Positions 37,894 through 46,549 of a stretch of 64,000 bases of DNA are shown here, piece by piece (the first letter of the stretch is position 1; every line of letters starts with the position of its first letter). The stretch spans positions 186,001 through 250,000 of the forward strand of contig NZ_QLTK01000003.1 of assembly GCF_003269035.1 (NCBI RefSeq). Direction: 5' to 3'. A program made the position numbers and the translations under genes. The notes under the pieces were generated by a model. That model did no database searches. It had not been told where the DNA came from and worked only from the letters and a program-made list of their open reading frames with translations. This DNA comes from Paraburkholderia bryophila. GTDB lineage: Bacteria; Pseudomonadota; Gammaproteobacteria; Burkholderiales; Burkholderiaceae.

Positions 37894-39144
37894 ATGCCCA
37901 CTCTCGACGACCTCGCCCGTATCGCCGAAGCGCCGCTGCATACGTGGCCCGGCGCGCTGGTCGTGTCGGTTGTCGCGGCGCTGCTGGCGCTCGGCATTCA
38001 ACGCGTCGGCGCACGCATCGTGACGCGCATCGCGCGGCCGTATCCGCTGACCAGCGTGGTGCTGCGCTATATCGACAAACCGTCGCGCCTGCTCCTCGTG
38101 ATCCTCGCGCTGGAGGCCGTCTGGTGGGAGGCGCCCGACACGCTCACTTTCATCACGCCGCTGCGCGACGCCGCCGGAATCGCCATGATCGGCGCCATCA
38201 CGTGGCTGTCGGTGCGCTCGGCGGCCGCGATCGGCGAGGCGATCATTCAGGCGCATCCGCTCGATACCGCCGACAACCTGCAGGCTCGCCGCATCCATAC
38301 GCAGGCGCGGGTGCTGGCGCGCTCGGTGATGCTGGTGATCGTGATTATCGGTGTGGGCGGCGCGCTGATGACCTTTCCGAACGTCCGGCAGATCGGCGCA
38401 AGCCTGCTGGCGTCGGCGGGGGTGGCGGGATTGGTGGCGGGTATCGCGGCGCGGCCAGTGCTCGGCAATCTGATCGCCGGGCTGCAGATCGCGCTGTCGC
38501 AGCCGATCCGGCTCGACGACGTCGTCGTGATTCAGGGCGAGTGGGGGCGGATCGAGGAAATCACCGGCACGTACGTGTCGGTGCGTCTGTGGGACCAGCG
38601 GCGGCTGATCGTGCCGCTGCAGTGGTTTATCGAAAATCCGTTCGCCAACTGGACGCGCAGCAGTTCGCAGATCATCGGCACGGTGTTTCTGTACGTCGAT
38701 TACCGTATGCCGCTCGCGCCGCTGCGCGAGGAACTGGCGCGCATCGTCGAGGCCGCGCCGGAGTGGGACCGCCGCGTGCAGGTGCTGCAGGTCACCGACG
38801 GCACGGAACGGTCGATGCAGTTGCGCGCGCTGGTCAGTTCGCTCGATTCGGGGTTGAACTGGGATTTGCGGTGCCGCGTGCGCGAGGGGTTGCTCGAGTT
38901 TATTCAAAAGCACTATCCGCAGTACCTGCCGCGCGCGCGCGCCGATGTATCGGCCGAACTCGAGAACGGCAAGGGTGAACCACTGGACTGGGTGCCGCGC
39001 GGCTTGCATACGCCGGCCGGTAGCACGGCCGCGCATACCGAGGCCGATCCGGTGGCGAGCCGCAGCGGCAGGGTGCCGGTGGTGGCTGCGGACGCGGCGG
39101 CGCAGTCTGCGCAGGCAAAGTCCAACGCGCAGGAAAAGGTCTGA
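37894..39144 (+). CDS. Small-conductance mechanosensitive channel (MscS family)
   Basis: A 416-residue inner-membrane channel. Three to four hydrophobic segments lead to the pore-lining helix, rich in Gly and Ala (LLASAGVAGLVAGIAARPVL). The MscS beta-domain signature follows: PIRLDDVVVIQGEWGRIEEI and VPLQWFIENPFANWTR-type strands. A C-terminal tail of about 70 residues is low-complexity Ala/Ser. Such channels release solutes on hypo-osmotic shock. Two genes on, OtsA makes the osmolyte trehalose phosphate, so both arms of osmotic adaptation sit together. GGAGG lies 13 bases before the ATG, rather far. Confidence 0.92.
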   Translation: MPTLDDLARIAEAPLHTWPGALVVSVVAALLALGIQRVGARIVTRIARPYPLTSVVLRYIDKPSRLLLVILALEAVWWEAPDTLTFITPLRDAAGIAMIGAITWLSVRSAAAIGEAIIQAHPLDTADNLQARRIHTQARVLARSVMLVIVIIGVGGALMTFPNVRQIGASLLASAGVAGLVAGIAARPVLGNLIAGLQIALSQPIRLDDVVVIQGEWGRIEEITGTYVSVRLWDQRRLIVPLQWFIENPFANWTRSSSQIIGTVFLYVDYRMPLAPLREELARIVEAAPEWDRRVQVLQVTDGTERSMQLRALVSSLDSGLNWDLRCRVREGLLEFIQKHYPQYLPRARADVSAELENGKGEPLDWVPRGLHTPAGSTAAHTEADPVASRSGRVPVVAADAAAQSAQAKSNAQEKV

Positions 39145-39544
39145 CGCAAGGGCGTGGCGCCCGGATGGTCATGGCGCTCGGATTGCGCTGCGACTGCTCT
39201 GCGAGCGACTGCATTCGGACCAGGTTCGGCTTGGTCGGCTTGGTCGGCTTGGTCGGCCTGGTCGGTTCGATACAGTTCACCACCGCCAACCGCATTCATG
39301 CGCCTGCAGATCGATGCAACTGATCGGGCACTAAAGCGGTCGAATAGTCCACCGACTCACCAACCCGGCGCGGCAGGGCACGCTTCATGGTGGTTTCGGC
39401 GATCGGTCGCAGCGTTTGATCGCGTCTCGCGGCGCATGGACAGAGCGTACGCAGCGCATAGACAGCGGCCACGCAGCGCGACGCTACAACCCGATCGCCA
39501 CACCCAGCCCCCGCCCGCGCCGCACGAACCAGGGAGAACACAAC
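39145..39544 (+). other. Spacer mscS-otsA with 9-bp tandem repeats
   Basis: This 400-base region holds no gene I can support. At 39223-39268 five units of GGTCGGCTT (first unit one base longer, last two diverged) are repeated head to tail with a nine-base period. The rest shows no clear promoter or terminator. otsA has a good AGGGAG ribosome-binding site at the end of the region. Confidence 0.75.
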
Positions 39545-40957
39545 ATGGGCCGACTTATCGTCGTGTCGAATCGCGTCGCAACGCCGACGGAAACCAAAGG
39601 CTCGGCCGGCGGTCTTGCGGTCGGCGTCTTCGGCGCGCTGAAAGACGCGGGCGGCGTGTGGTTCGGCTGGAGCGGCGACGTGGTCAGCGAGACCGTCGCC
39701 AATGCCGGGCCGACGCTGGAACAGGACGGCGCGGTGACCTTCGCAACCGTCGGCCTCACGCGCAAGGATTACGACCAGTACTACCGTGGTTTTTCGAACG
39801 CGACGCTGTGGCCGGTGTTCCACTACCGCAATGACCTCGCGCGCTACGAGCGCGAAGAATACGCCGGCTACCGGCGCGTCAACGCGTGGCTTGCGCACAA
39901 GCTGATCAGGCTGCTCGAGCCCGACGACGTGATCTGGGTGCACGACTACCATCTGATCCCGTTCGCCGAAGCGTTGCGCAACGAGGGCATCACGAATCGC
40001 ATTGGTTTTTTCCTGCACATTCCGTTTCCCGCGCCGCAAATCCTGCTCAACATTCCGCCGCACGAAGAGCTGGTGAAGTCGCTGTCGTGCTACGACCTGC
40101 TGGGCTTTCAGACCGCGACCGACGAACTCGCTTTCCACGATTACGCGGTGCGCCACGCGCGCGGCTCGGTGAGCGCGGACGGTCGCGTCGAAGCGTTCGG
40201 CCGTAAGCTGCGCACCGGCGTCTACCGGATCGGCGTATTCCCGGACGAAATCGCGGAGCAGGCGCAGCGCTACGAAAGCCGTCAACACGTGCTCGACCTC
40301 AAGCAAAGCCTCGAAGGGCGCAAGCTGATCATGAGCGTCGACCGGCTCGATTATTCGAAAGGGCTGGTGGAACGCTTCCGGGCCTTCGAGCAATTGCTGG
40401 AACGCTCGCCCGAATGGCGCGGCAACGTCACGCTCGTGCAGATCGCGCCGCCCACCCGTTCGGACGTCGCGACGTATCAGAAGATCCGTCAGGATCTGGA
40501 GTACGAAGCAGGGCGCATCAACGGTCGGTACTCGGGGCTCGACTACACGCCGATCCGTTATCTGAACCAGCAATACGACCGGTGGAAGCTGATGTCGCTG
40601 TTTCGCGAGTCGCAGATCGGTTTCGTGACGCCGTTGCACGACGGCATGAATCTGGTCGCGAAGGAATATGTCGCCGCGCAGAATCCGGACGACCCCGGCG
40701 TGTTGGTGCTGTCGATTTTTGCGGGCGCGGCGGCCGAGTTGAGCGGCGCGTTGCTGGTCAATCCGCATGACGCGATTGGCATGTGCGAAGCGTTGCAGCG
40801 CGCGTTGCAGATGCCGCTCGATGCCCGCCAGCGGCGTCACGAGATCAACATGGCGGCGTTGCGCAAGAATGATCTCGGTGTGTGGCGCGATACCTTCCTG
40901 GAGGATTTGCGCAGCGTACCGGTGCAGAAGCCGGGTAAAGGCGGCGGTCACCGGTGA
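39545..40957 (+). CDS. otsA: Trehalose-6-phosphate synthase
   Basis: A 470-residue GT20 glycosyltransferase making trehalose 6-phosphate from UDP-glucose and glucose 6-phosphate. Motifs include LIVVSNRVA at the N-terminus, GGLAVGV, WVHDYHLIPFA (about residues 130-140), RLDYSKGL and DGMNLVAKEYVAAQ, covering acceptor and nucleotide-sugar binding. The ORF extends upstream, but the ATG at 39545 (MGRLIVVSN) has AGGGAG nine bases before it and is the family start. otsB (the phosphatase) is not in the window, so trehalose completion needs a gene elsewhere. Glucose 6-phosphate comes from the same pool as pgi. Confidence 0.96.
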   Translation: MGRLIVVSNRVATPTETKGSAGGLAVGVFGALKDAGGVWFGWSGDVVSETVANAGPTLEQDGAVTFATVGLTRKDYDQYYRGFSNATLWPVFHYRNDLARYEREEYAGYRRVNAWLAHKLIRLLEPDDVIWVHDYHLIPFAEALRNEGITNRIGFFLHIPFPAPQILLNIPPHEELVKSLSCYDLLGFQTATDELAFHDYAVRHARGSVSADGRVEAFGRKLRTGVYRIGVFPDEIAEQAQRYESRQHVLDLKQSLEGRKLIMSVDRLDYSKGLVERFRAFEQLLERSPEWRGNVTLVQIAPPTRSDVATYQKIRQDLEYEAGRINGRYSGLDYTPIRYLNQQYDRWKLMSLFRESQIGFVTPLHDGMNLVAKEYVAAQNPDDPGVLVLSIFAGAAAELSGALLVNPHDAIGMCEALQRALQMPLDARQRRHEINMAALRKNDLGVWRDTFLEDLRSVPVQKPGKGGGHR

Positions 40958-41039
40958 TGAGACGTGTTGAATGGAGCGACGTGTTATCGCGTGGGGCGTG
41001 GCTCGTGTTGCGCATGCCGGCCACCCGGGAGTCGTCCGC

Positions 41040-42206
41040 ATGCTGACGACGTTAGCCATTGCCGGTTACCGGTCGCTGCGCGAGCTGGTCGTGCCGCTCG
41101 GCCGGCTCAACGTGATCACCGGCGCGAACGGCAGCGGCAAGTCGAGCGTGTATCGCTCGCTGCGTCTGCTGGCGGAAACGGCGCGTGGTGGCGTGATCAC
41201 GTCGCTGGCCCGCGAAGGCGGTTTGCCGTCCACGCTATGGGCCGGCCCCGAGCGCTTTTCGCGCGGCATGCTGGCGGGCGAATTGCCGGTCGAGCCGCTG
41301 CGCCGCAAGGATCCGGTGAGCCTGCGGCTCGGCTTTGCCGGCGACCAGTTCGGCTACGCGATCGATCTCGGTCTGCCGCCGCTCAACACAGCCACGCTGT
41401 TTCCGCTGGACCCCACCATCAAGCGCGAATGCATCTGGAGCGGGCCGGTGCTGCGGCCGTCGGCGCTGCTGGTCGACCGGCAGGGCCCGGCGCTGCGCAC
41501 ACGCGACGAGCAGGGCGACTGGCAGACCATCCCGCAACCGGTCGCCAGTTTCGACAGCATGATGACGGAGTTCTCCGATCCGCGCACCGCGCCCGAAATG
41601 ATCACGGTGCGCGAGCAGATCCGCTCGTGGCGCTTCTACGATCACTTCCGCACCGACGCCGACGCGGCCGCGCGTCTGCCGCAGATCGGCACGCATACGC
41701 CGGTGCTGTCCAACGACGGCGCGGACCTCGCCGCGGCCTTGCAGACCATCCGCGAGATCGGTGACCCCACGGCGCTCGCCGCCGCCATCGACGATGCTTT
41801 TCCCGGCTCGCAACTCGACATCTCGACGCAGGACGGCCGCTTCGAAGTGACGATGCGACAGCACGGTTTGCTGCGCCCGCTGAAGGGCGCGGAGTTGTCC
41901 GACGGCACCTTGCGCTATCTGCTGCTGGTGGCCGCGTTGCTGACGCCGCGTCCGCCCGCGCTGCTGGTGCTCAACGAACCGGAGACCAGCCTGCATCCCG
42001 ACCTGCTGCCGGCGCTGGCCCGTCTGATCGCGCGGGCGGCGCTGCATTCGCAGGTGCTGGTGGTGTCGCATGCGGCGCGTTTGATCGCGGCGCTCGAACG
42101 CGAGGAGGAGAGTCAATCCATCGTGCTGGAGAAGCACTTCGGCGCCACCCGTATCGCCGATGCGGACGATCGCGATCTGCCCGCGTGGAAATGGCCGGCG
42201 CGATAA
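41040..42206 (+). CDS. RecF/OLD-like AAA ATPase of unknown role
   Basis: A 388-residue predicted ATPase of the SMC/RecF-like AAA_21 kind. Walker A is GANGSGKSS (residues 28-36), the ABC-like signature region is LSDGTLRYLLLVAALL, Walker B is LLVLNEPETSLHPDLLPAL, and the His switch is VVSHAARL. No nuclease (TOPRIM) domain is attached. Related stand-alone ATPases are widespread; some work with defence nucleases, others in DNA repair. No partner gene is beside it, so the role is open. The start at 41040 (MLTTLAIAGYRSLRE) is the standard N-terminus. It follows otsA by 82 bases in the same direction. Confidence 0.88.
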   Translation: MLTTLAIAGYRSLRELVVPLGRLNVITGANGSGKSSVYRSLRLLAETARGGVITSLAREGGLPSTLWAGPERFSRGMLAGELPVEPLRRKDPVSLRLGFAGDQFGYAIDLGLPPLNTATLFPLDPTIKRECIWSGPVLRPSALLVDRQGPALRTRDEQGDWQTIPQPVASFDSMMTEFSDPRTAPEMITVREQIRSWRFYDHFRTDADAAARLPQIGTHTPVLSNDGADLAAALQTIREIGDPTALAAAIDDAFPGSQLDISTQDGRFEVTMRQHGLLRPLKGAELSDGTLRYLLLVAALLTPRPPALLVLNEPETSLHPDLLPALARLIARAALHSQVLVVSHAARLIAALEREEESQSIVLEKHFGATRIADADDRDLPAWKWPAR

Positions 42207-42520
42207 TTGCGCTTTTTTATCGGGCGGCTCGGGGCGAGCGCGAACCAGGCCAAGGCAGGGCCGACGTTGAACAGTGAGGTCCATGCGGTGTTTGCCCGAC
42301 TGTGCTCAACACCCGGCGCAATGTAAGCTGAATGTAACAGCGCCTGGAAAATGCAAGACGTGACGCTTTTTGTTGTCCTGTGGTGAATAATGATTCGATG
42401 CCGGTCATGCAGATGCGCTTCGCATCGACCGGCGCAATCGGCACCGCGCTGCGCGGAGCGCGTCCCTGACGCGTTCCGCCGCAACCGCGCAAGCCGTCAG
42501 CTTACGGAGACAACCCTGCT
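42207..42520. promoter_or_regulatory. Spacer before the GT4 gene
   Basis: This 314-base region has no gene I can support. AATGTAA occurs twice at 42320-42336 separated by four bases, flanked by an imperfect GGCGC/GCGCC pair; it may be a binding site. I see no convincing -35/-10 pair. Confidence 0.3.
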
Positions 42521-43588
42521 ATGAAGATTGCCCAGATCGCCCCCTTGACCGAATCGGTGCCGCCCAAGCTGTACGGCGGTACGGAACGCGTCGTGTCGTA
42601 CATCACCGAGGCGCTGGTCGAGCTTGGTCACGACGTGACGCTGTTCGCGAGCGGCGACTCGGTGACGAGCGCCAAGCTCGAGCCGGTGTGGCCGCGCGCG
42701 CTGCGTCTCGATCCGGGCATTCGCGACCGCGTGGCGCCGCACATGCTGCTGATGGAACTGGTGCGCCGCCAGGCCGACCAGTTCGACGTCCTGCATTTTC
42801 ACCTCGACTATTACTCGTTCTCGGTCTTCAAACGCCAGGACACGCCGTTCGTCACGACCATGCACGGCCGTCTCGACCTGCCCGAACAGCAGCCGGTATT
42901 CGACACGTTCAACACCGCGCCGGTGATCTCGATTTCGAACGCGCAGCGTCATCCGTTGCCGCAGGCCAGATGGCTGACCACGGTCTATCACGGGCTGCCG
43001 GAGCAGCTCTACACGCCGCAGCCGGTCGAGCAGAAATACCTCGCGTTTCTCGGCCGGATTTCCCCGGAAAAGCGGGTCGACACCGCGATCCGGATCGCCG
43101 GCCGTTGCGGTATGCCGATCCGCATCGCCGCGAAGGTCGATGCCGCCGACCGCGAATACTTCGAGCGCGACATCCGGCCGTTGCTGGATCTGCCGCACGT
43201 CGAGTTTATCGGCGAGATCGCGGATCATCAGAAGGCCGAATTTTTGTCCGGCGCGCATGCGTTGCTGTTTCCGATCGACTGGCCGGAGCCGTTCGGCCTC
43301 GTGATGATCGAGGCGATGGCGTGCGGCACGCCGGTGATCGCGTTCAATCGCGGCTCGGTGCCGGAGGTGCTCGAAGAGGGCGTGACCGGCTTTATCGTCG
43401 AGGACGAGATCGGCGCGGTGGCGGCGGTGAATCGTCTGCACAAGATGCCGCGCGCGGGCGTGCGCCAACGCTTCGAGGAACGCTTCACGTCGCACCGCAT
43501 GGCGCAGCAGTACGTGGACGCGTATCAGTCGGTGATTCGGGCGCAGAAGCGCTCGCGCTTCAAGGTGATCGACACCTCGGGAAGCTGA
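42521..43588 (+). CDS. GT4-family glycosyltransferase
   Basis: A 355-residue retaining glycosyltransferase with GT-B fold. The N-terminal glycine loop is PPKLYGGTERVVSYI, and the nucleotide-sugar domain has FLGRISPEKRVDTAI and the E-x7-E motif PEPFGLVMIEAMACGTPVIA (about residues 254-273). The donor and acceptor are unknown. It stands alone between a spacer and a strong terminator, so it is probably not part of the bce pathway 5 kb away. Position near otsA and mscS hints at envelope or stress glycans, which is inference. Confidence 0.9.
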   Translation: MKIAQIAPLTESVPPKLYGGTERVVSYITEALVELGHDVTLFASGDSVTSAKLEPVWPRALRLDPGIRDRVAPHMLLMELVRRQADQFDVLHFHLDYYSFSVFKRQDTPFVTTMHGRLDLPEQQPVFDTFNTAPVISISNAQRHPLPQARWLTTVYHGLPEQLYTPQPVEQKYLAFLGRISPEKRVDTAIRIAGRCGMPIRIAAKVDAADREYFERDIRPLLDLPHVEFIGEIADHQKAEFLSGAHALLFPIDWPEPFGLVMIEAMACGTPVIAFNRGSVPEVLEEGVTGFIVEDEIGAVAAVNRLHKMPRAGVRQRFEERFTSHRMAQQYVDAYQSVIRAQKRSRFKVIDTSGS

Positions 43589-43665
43589 GGCAACGCGCTC
43601 GCGCTTGCGTACGTGTGGCGTTGAGCGATGCGCCACGGGTAGCGCGTGACACGGCAAGGCAAGGC

Positions 43666-43707
43666 AAAAAAAACGGCGATGCGTCCATGACGCATCGCCG
43701 TTTTTTT
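43666..43707. terminator. Bidirectional intrinsic terminator
   Basis: CGGCGATGCGTC (43674-43685) pairs perfectly with GACGCATCGCCG (43689-43700) around a CAT loop, with seven As before and seven Ts after. It separates the convergent GT4 and SYLF lipoprotein genes and is the strongest terminator in the window. Confidence 0.93.
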
Positions 43708-43824
43708 GTGGCCGCTTGACGCCAGTAACACAGCCTCGCACCGCTGCGCGCCGCCTCGCCCGCCGCGCACGGAACCGGGCGGATCAGAGGCAGGCCCGCC
43801 AGACCAGCACGCCGATTGCGCGCC

Positions 43825-44418
43825 TTAGATCTTCAGGCGTGAAACCTTGGTGCCCTGCAGCGACAGGTCGCCCATCAGACCGGCATTCGTCAGCACGAAT
43901 ACCTCGACCGGCGCGGTGGCCGTGGTGGTGTCGATGGCACCGTTCGCGCCCATTTTCACCAGCGCGACGGAGGCGTCGCCGCCCACCGACCAGCCGTCCG
44001 CATTGCGGAATTTGTCCAGCGCGTCTTGCGTCATGAACAGGAAGATGATGGCCTTCGACTGAGCGCCCGCCTGCAGGCCGAACGAGCCGGAGATCGTGCT
44101 GTAGTAGCCGACCGTGCCGCCGCCGACGCGCAGCGACCCTTCGCCGTACTGACCGCCCACGATGAAGCCGGCTTGCAGCACCGACGGGAACACCAGCACG
44201 CCGCGCGCCTTGGAGACGAGTTCGCGCGAACCTTGCACGGTGGTGTACAGGCGCGACATGGTGCCGTCGACGCTGGCGTCGATCGACTGACGTTTGGACG
44301 AGTCGGTGGACGAAGTGTTTTTATTGTCGCTGTTCGACGTGGTCGTACAACCAGCGAGTGCAAGGCCTCCGAAAGCGAGCGCAGCGGTCGTCTTCAACAT
44401 GAAGTTTCGTCTTTGCAT
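43825..44418 (-). CDS. SYLF-domain lipoprotein (BPSL1445-like)
   Basis: A 197-residue lipoprotein. The lipobox LAGC places the acylated cysteine at residue 24, followed by a Ser/Asn/Thr-rich linker. The SYLF (DUF500) domain follows: ELVSKARGVLVFPSVLQAGF, GGQYGEGSLRV, GSFGLQAGAQSKAIIFLFM. SYLF domains bind phosphoinositide-like lipids in eukaryotes. The B. pseudomallei homologue BPSL1445 is a seroreactive lipoprotein. Role in the cell is not established. Confidence 0.92.
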   Translation of the reverse strand: MQRRNFMLKTTAALAFGGLALAGCTTTSNSDNKNTSSTDSSKRQSIDASVDGTMSRLYTTVQGSRELVSKARGVLVFPSVLQAGFIVGGQYGEGSLRVGGGTVGYYSTISGSFGLQAGAQSKAIIFLFMTQDALDKFRNADGWSVGGDASVALVKMGANGAIDTTTATAPVEVFVLTNAGLMGDLSLQGTKVSRLKI

Positions 44419-44792
44419 CGTTTTTCTCCGTGATGGTTCCGGGTCGCAACGCCGGATGATGTGGCGGGTTGCTAATCAGTTATATCACACGCAAACGGAA
44501 AAGGCGCATCTCGCTGCCAGGCGTAAAGCCTTGTGTGGCGGGCGTTTGAGGCTAATCGTAAAGCGTCGTGCAGTAAATTTGACCTGGTGCAAAACGCCTT
44601 CGGATTGCACCCGGCGAGGCGTTCGAACGGGTGCCTCGCTGATCGTCCCAAGGGCGGTTCCGCTTTGGCGGAAGCGGCCCGCCGCGGCTCGAAACGGCTT
44701 TTTTTACCGATCCTGCTGCGACGGAAAAAACGCTGCAATTGAACTGAAAGTGTTGCCGCAACGCCTCGTATCGGCGTTGCGCAAGCTCACCG
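44419..44792. other. Non-coding spacer, nothing recognised
   Basis: The 374 bases between the SYLF lipoprotein start and the small membrane protein stop contain no gene, hairpin with T-run or clear promoter that I can support. The short open frames here lack homology and ribosome-binding sites. Confidence 0.5.
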
Positions 44793-45245
44793 TCAACCGT
44801 GGTTTGCCGGACTCTTGACCGGCGGCGGTGGCCGGCGCAACGCACGCCGCACCATGCCGATCAGCACGCCGATCAGAAACAGCGTCACGGCCGGCACGAT
44901 CCAGTAGCCGACGAACGCATGCCACAGGTAAGCCATCAAGGTCGTGCGGCGCACGCTGTATTCGTTGCGCGCGTCCTGCTGGCGCGGCGCATTGGCGGCC
45001 AGCACGTCGGCCGGGCAGCCGGCGGCTTGCGCCTCGTCGGGTTTGCCGTGGCAGTGCGCGGGGGCGCCGGCGGCGCGTTGTGCGTCGGTGAACGTCCAGC
45101 TGGTCAGCGCACGGTCGAGGTCGACGGCGTTGTACGCCATTTCCTCGCGGATCTCGCTGACCGCCACGATCGCCACGGGCACCGCCCAGAATATGATGAC
45201 GATCAGCCACCGCCTCAACCAGCGGTTTTTATGCTTCGTTACCAT
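44793..45245 (-). CDS. Small two-span membrane protein, unknown function
   Basis: A 150-residue protein. A basic N-terminus (KHKNRWLRRW) leads into a first transmembrane segment, LIVIIFWAVPVAIVAVS. A polar, probably periplasmic domain of about 80 residues holds two cysteines (AHCHGK and GCPADV). The second segment, FVGYWIVPAVTLFLIGVLIGMV, is followed by a basic proline-rich tail. I do not recognise the family. Coding character (third-position GC, hydrophobic pattern) supports a real gene. The 261 bases between it and the PsiF gene hold nothing I can name. Confidence 0.7.
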   Translation of the reverse strand: MVTKHKNRWLRRWLIVIIFWAVPVAIVAVSEIREEMAYNAVDLDRALTSWTFTDAQRAAGAPAHCHGKPDEAQAAGCPADVLAANAPRQQDARNEYSVRRTTLMAYLWHAFVGYWIVPAVTLFLIGVLIGMVRRALRRPPPPVKSPANHG

Positions 45246-45506
45246 CCTTGCCTCCGATCGATGCTCTGCAGCATCAACGACAAGATGGCGGCCCGTCTAA
45301 TGTTGTGTGTGAGGGTGGGCCGTCTCCGCCGCCATCATAGAAGAAAAACGGGGCGTTCGCGCGACCGGGATGGGAAGAGGTGAGAGCCGACTCGCGTCGC
45401 GAGGCGATTCGCAGCCGGCGGAAAAAACGTGCGACGGCAATGCCGGGCACGAGCATTGCGAAAGACGACTCGGCGCCGCGGTGCCGCGCCGAGCCATCGG
45501 GCCCGC

Positions 45507-45803
45507 TCAGTTAGCCGGCGCGTTGGACAGGCAGGTCTTCATGAACGCCTTGCGGTCGTCGCCTTTCTTGCCGGTGGCTTGCGTGTTGCACGCCTTCATC
45601 TTGTCCTGCTGGCTCATCGGCGCGGCGGCGGCCGGTTTCGCGGACAGGCAGGTCTTCATGAATGCCTTGCGGTCGTCGCCTTTCTTGTCGGCGGCCTGCT
45701 TGTTGCAGTCGGCCATTTTGCTTTGCTGGCTGTTCTGCGCGAACGCCGGTGAAACGAGAACGGCACCCAGTACCAGCGTAGCGATAGCGGATTGGATTTT
45801 CAT
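45507..45803 (-). CDS. PsiF-repeat periplasmic protein
   Basis: A 98-residue exported protein with two PsiF repeats. After a signal peptide ending SPAFA, each repeat reads MxxCNxQAxxKKGDDRKAF followed by MKTCLS, with a paired cysteine at each end. The two copies are 39 codons apart and nearly identical in DNA (45526-45575 and 45643-45692 differ at only a few bases), a recent or homogenised duplication. E. coli PsiF is induced by phosphate starvation; its function is unknown. The start at 45803 (MKIQSAIATLVL) begins the signal peptide. Confidence 0.9.
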   Translation of the reverse strand: MKIQSAIATLVLGAVLVSPAFAQNSQQSKMADCNKQAADKKGDDRKAFMKTCLSAKPAAAAPMSQQDKMKACNTQATGKKGDDRKAFMKTCLSNAPAN

Positions 45804-46252
45804 GTGACACTCCATCGGTGGTGAAAACGTTTTTGGTCGTTCATGCGCGCGGGCGTCAACGGCATCCAGGGCCCCTCGGCATAACCATTATGGCAAATGC
45901 TGTCTGCCAGAACGGACAAAAGGGCATTCCGGTTGACAGAACCGGGCGCTGGTTTTCCCGTACACGACGGCGCTCAGGCGACGCCAGTGAGGGGATTCGG
46001 CGAATGGCGGCATTGAGAAATTATGCTATGCATTCCAGATCAATTGCACCGGCGATTTCAAATGAATTAACGCCACGCCATTGCATATCGATCAAAGAAA
46101 CTTCGCGCGAAAGATGAAAATTGCTGCGAATGCAACTGAATAGTAAATCGGCATGAAATTCCGCCGTTAGTCGTATTGGTAATCTTGACCAGTGGGCCGC
46201 CACGCAAGCGTTCGCGTATGCGCCGCGTCCACTTGATCCCAGGAGACTCACC
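45804..46252. other. Spacer PsiF-YciI, relatively A/T-rich
   Basis: About 450 bases with no gene I can support. The part from about 46015 to 46180 is clearly richer in A and T than the surrounding DNA and probably carries the yciI promoter, but no -35/-10 pair stands out. A TTGACA at 45933-45938 has no fitting -10. Confidence 0.45.
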
Positions 46253-46549
46253 ATGCACTACCTGTTGATGTATGACCTGGTGCCCGACTACCTCGAACGA
46301 CGTGGCGCATATCGCGACGCGCATCTGCACTACGCATGGGCGGCGGTGGCTCGCGGTGAACTGCTGCTCGCCGGCGCCCAGGCCGAGCCCACCGACGGCG
46401 CGGTGTTGCTGTTTCAAAGCGATTCACCGGCTGCCGCCGAAGCCTTTGCCAGAGCCGATCCGTATGTGATAGCCGGCCTCGTGACTCAATGGCGCGTGCG
46501 CGTGTGGACGACCGTGGTGGGCGAAGGTGCGACACACCCTGTGCGCTAG
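46253..46549 (+). CDS. YciI-like protein
   Basis: A 98-residue protein of the YciI family (dimeric ferredoxin-like fold). It starts MHYLLMYDLVPDYLERR and carries the conserved His and Asp of AHLHYAWAA, then GELLLAGAQAEPTDGAVLLF, FARADPYV and the C-terminal VRVWTTVVG. Family members are thought to be small enzymes or ligand binders related to muconolactone isomerases; none is assigned here. AGGAG precedes the ATG. Confidence 0.88.
   Translation: MHYLLMYDLVPDYLERRGAYRDAHLHYAWAAVARGELLLAGAQAEPTDGAVLLFQSDSPAAAEAFARADPYVIAGLVTQWRVRVWTTVVGEGATHPVR

Noticed and set aside
39223..39268. Possible CRISPR-like array
   Set aside because: Units are nine bases with no spacers between them; this is a simple tandem repeat.
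45933..45938. Promoter for the yciI gene at TTGACA
   Set aside because: No -10-like hexamer at 16-19 bases, and it lies more than 300 bases from the gene.
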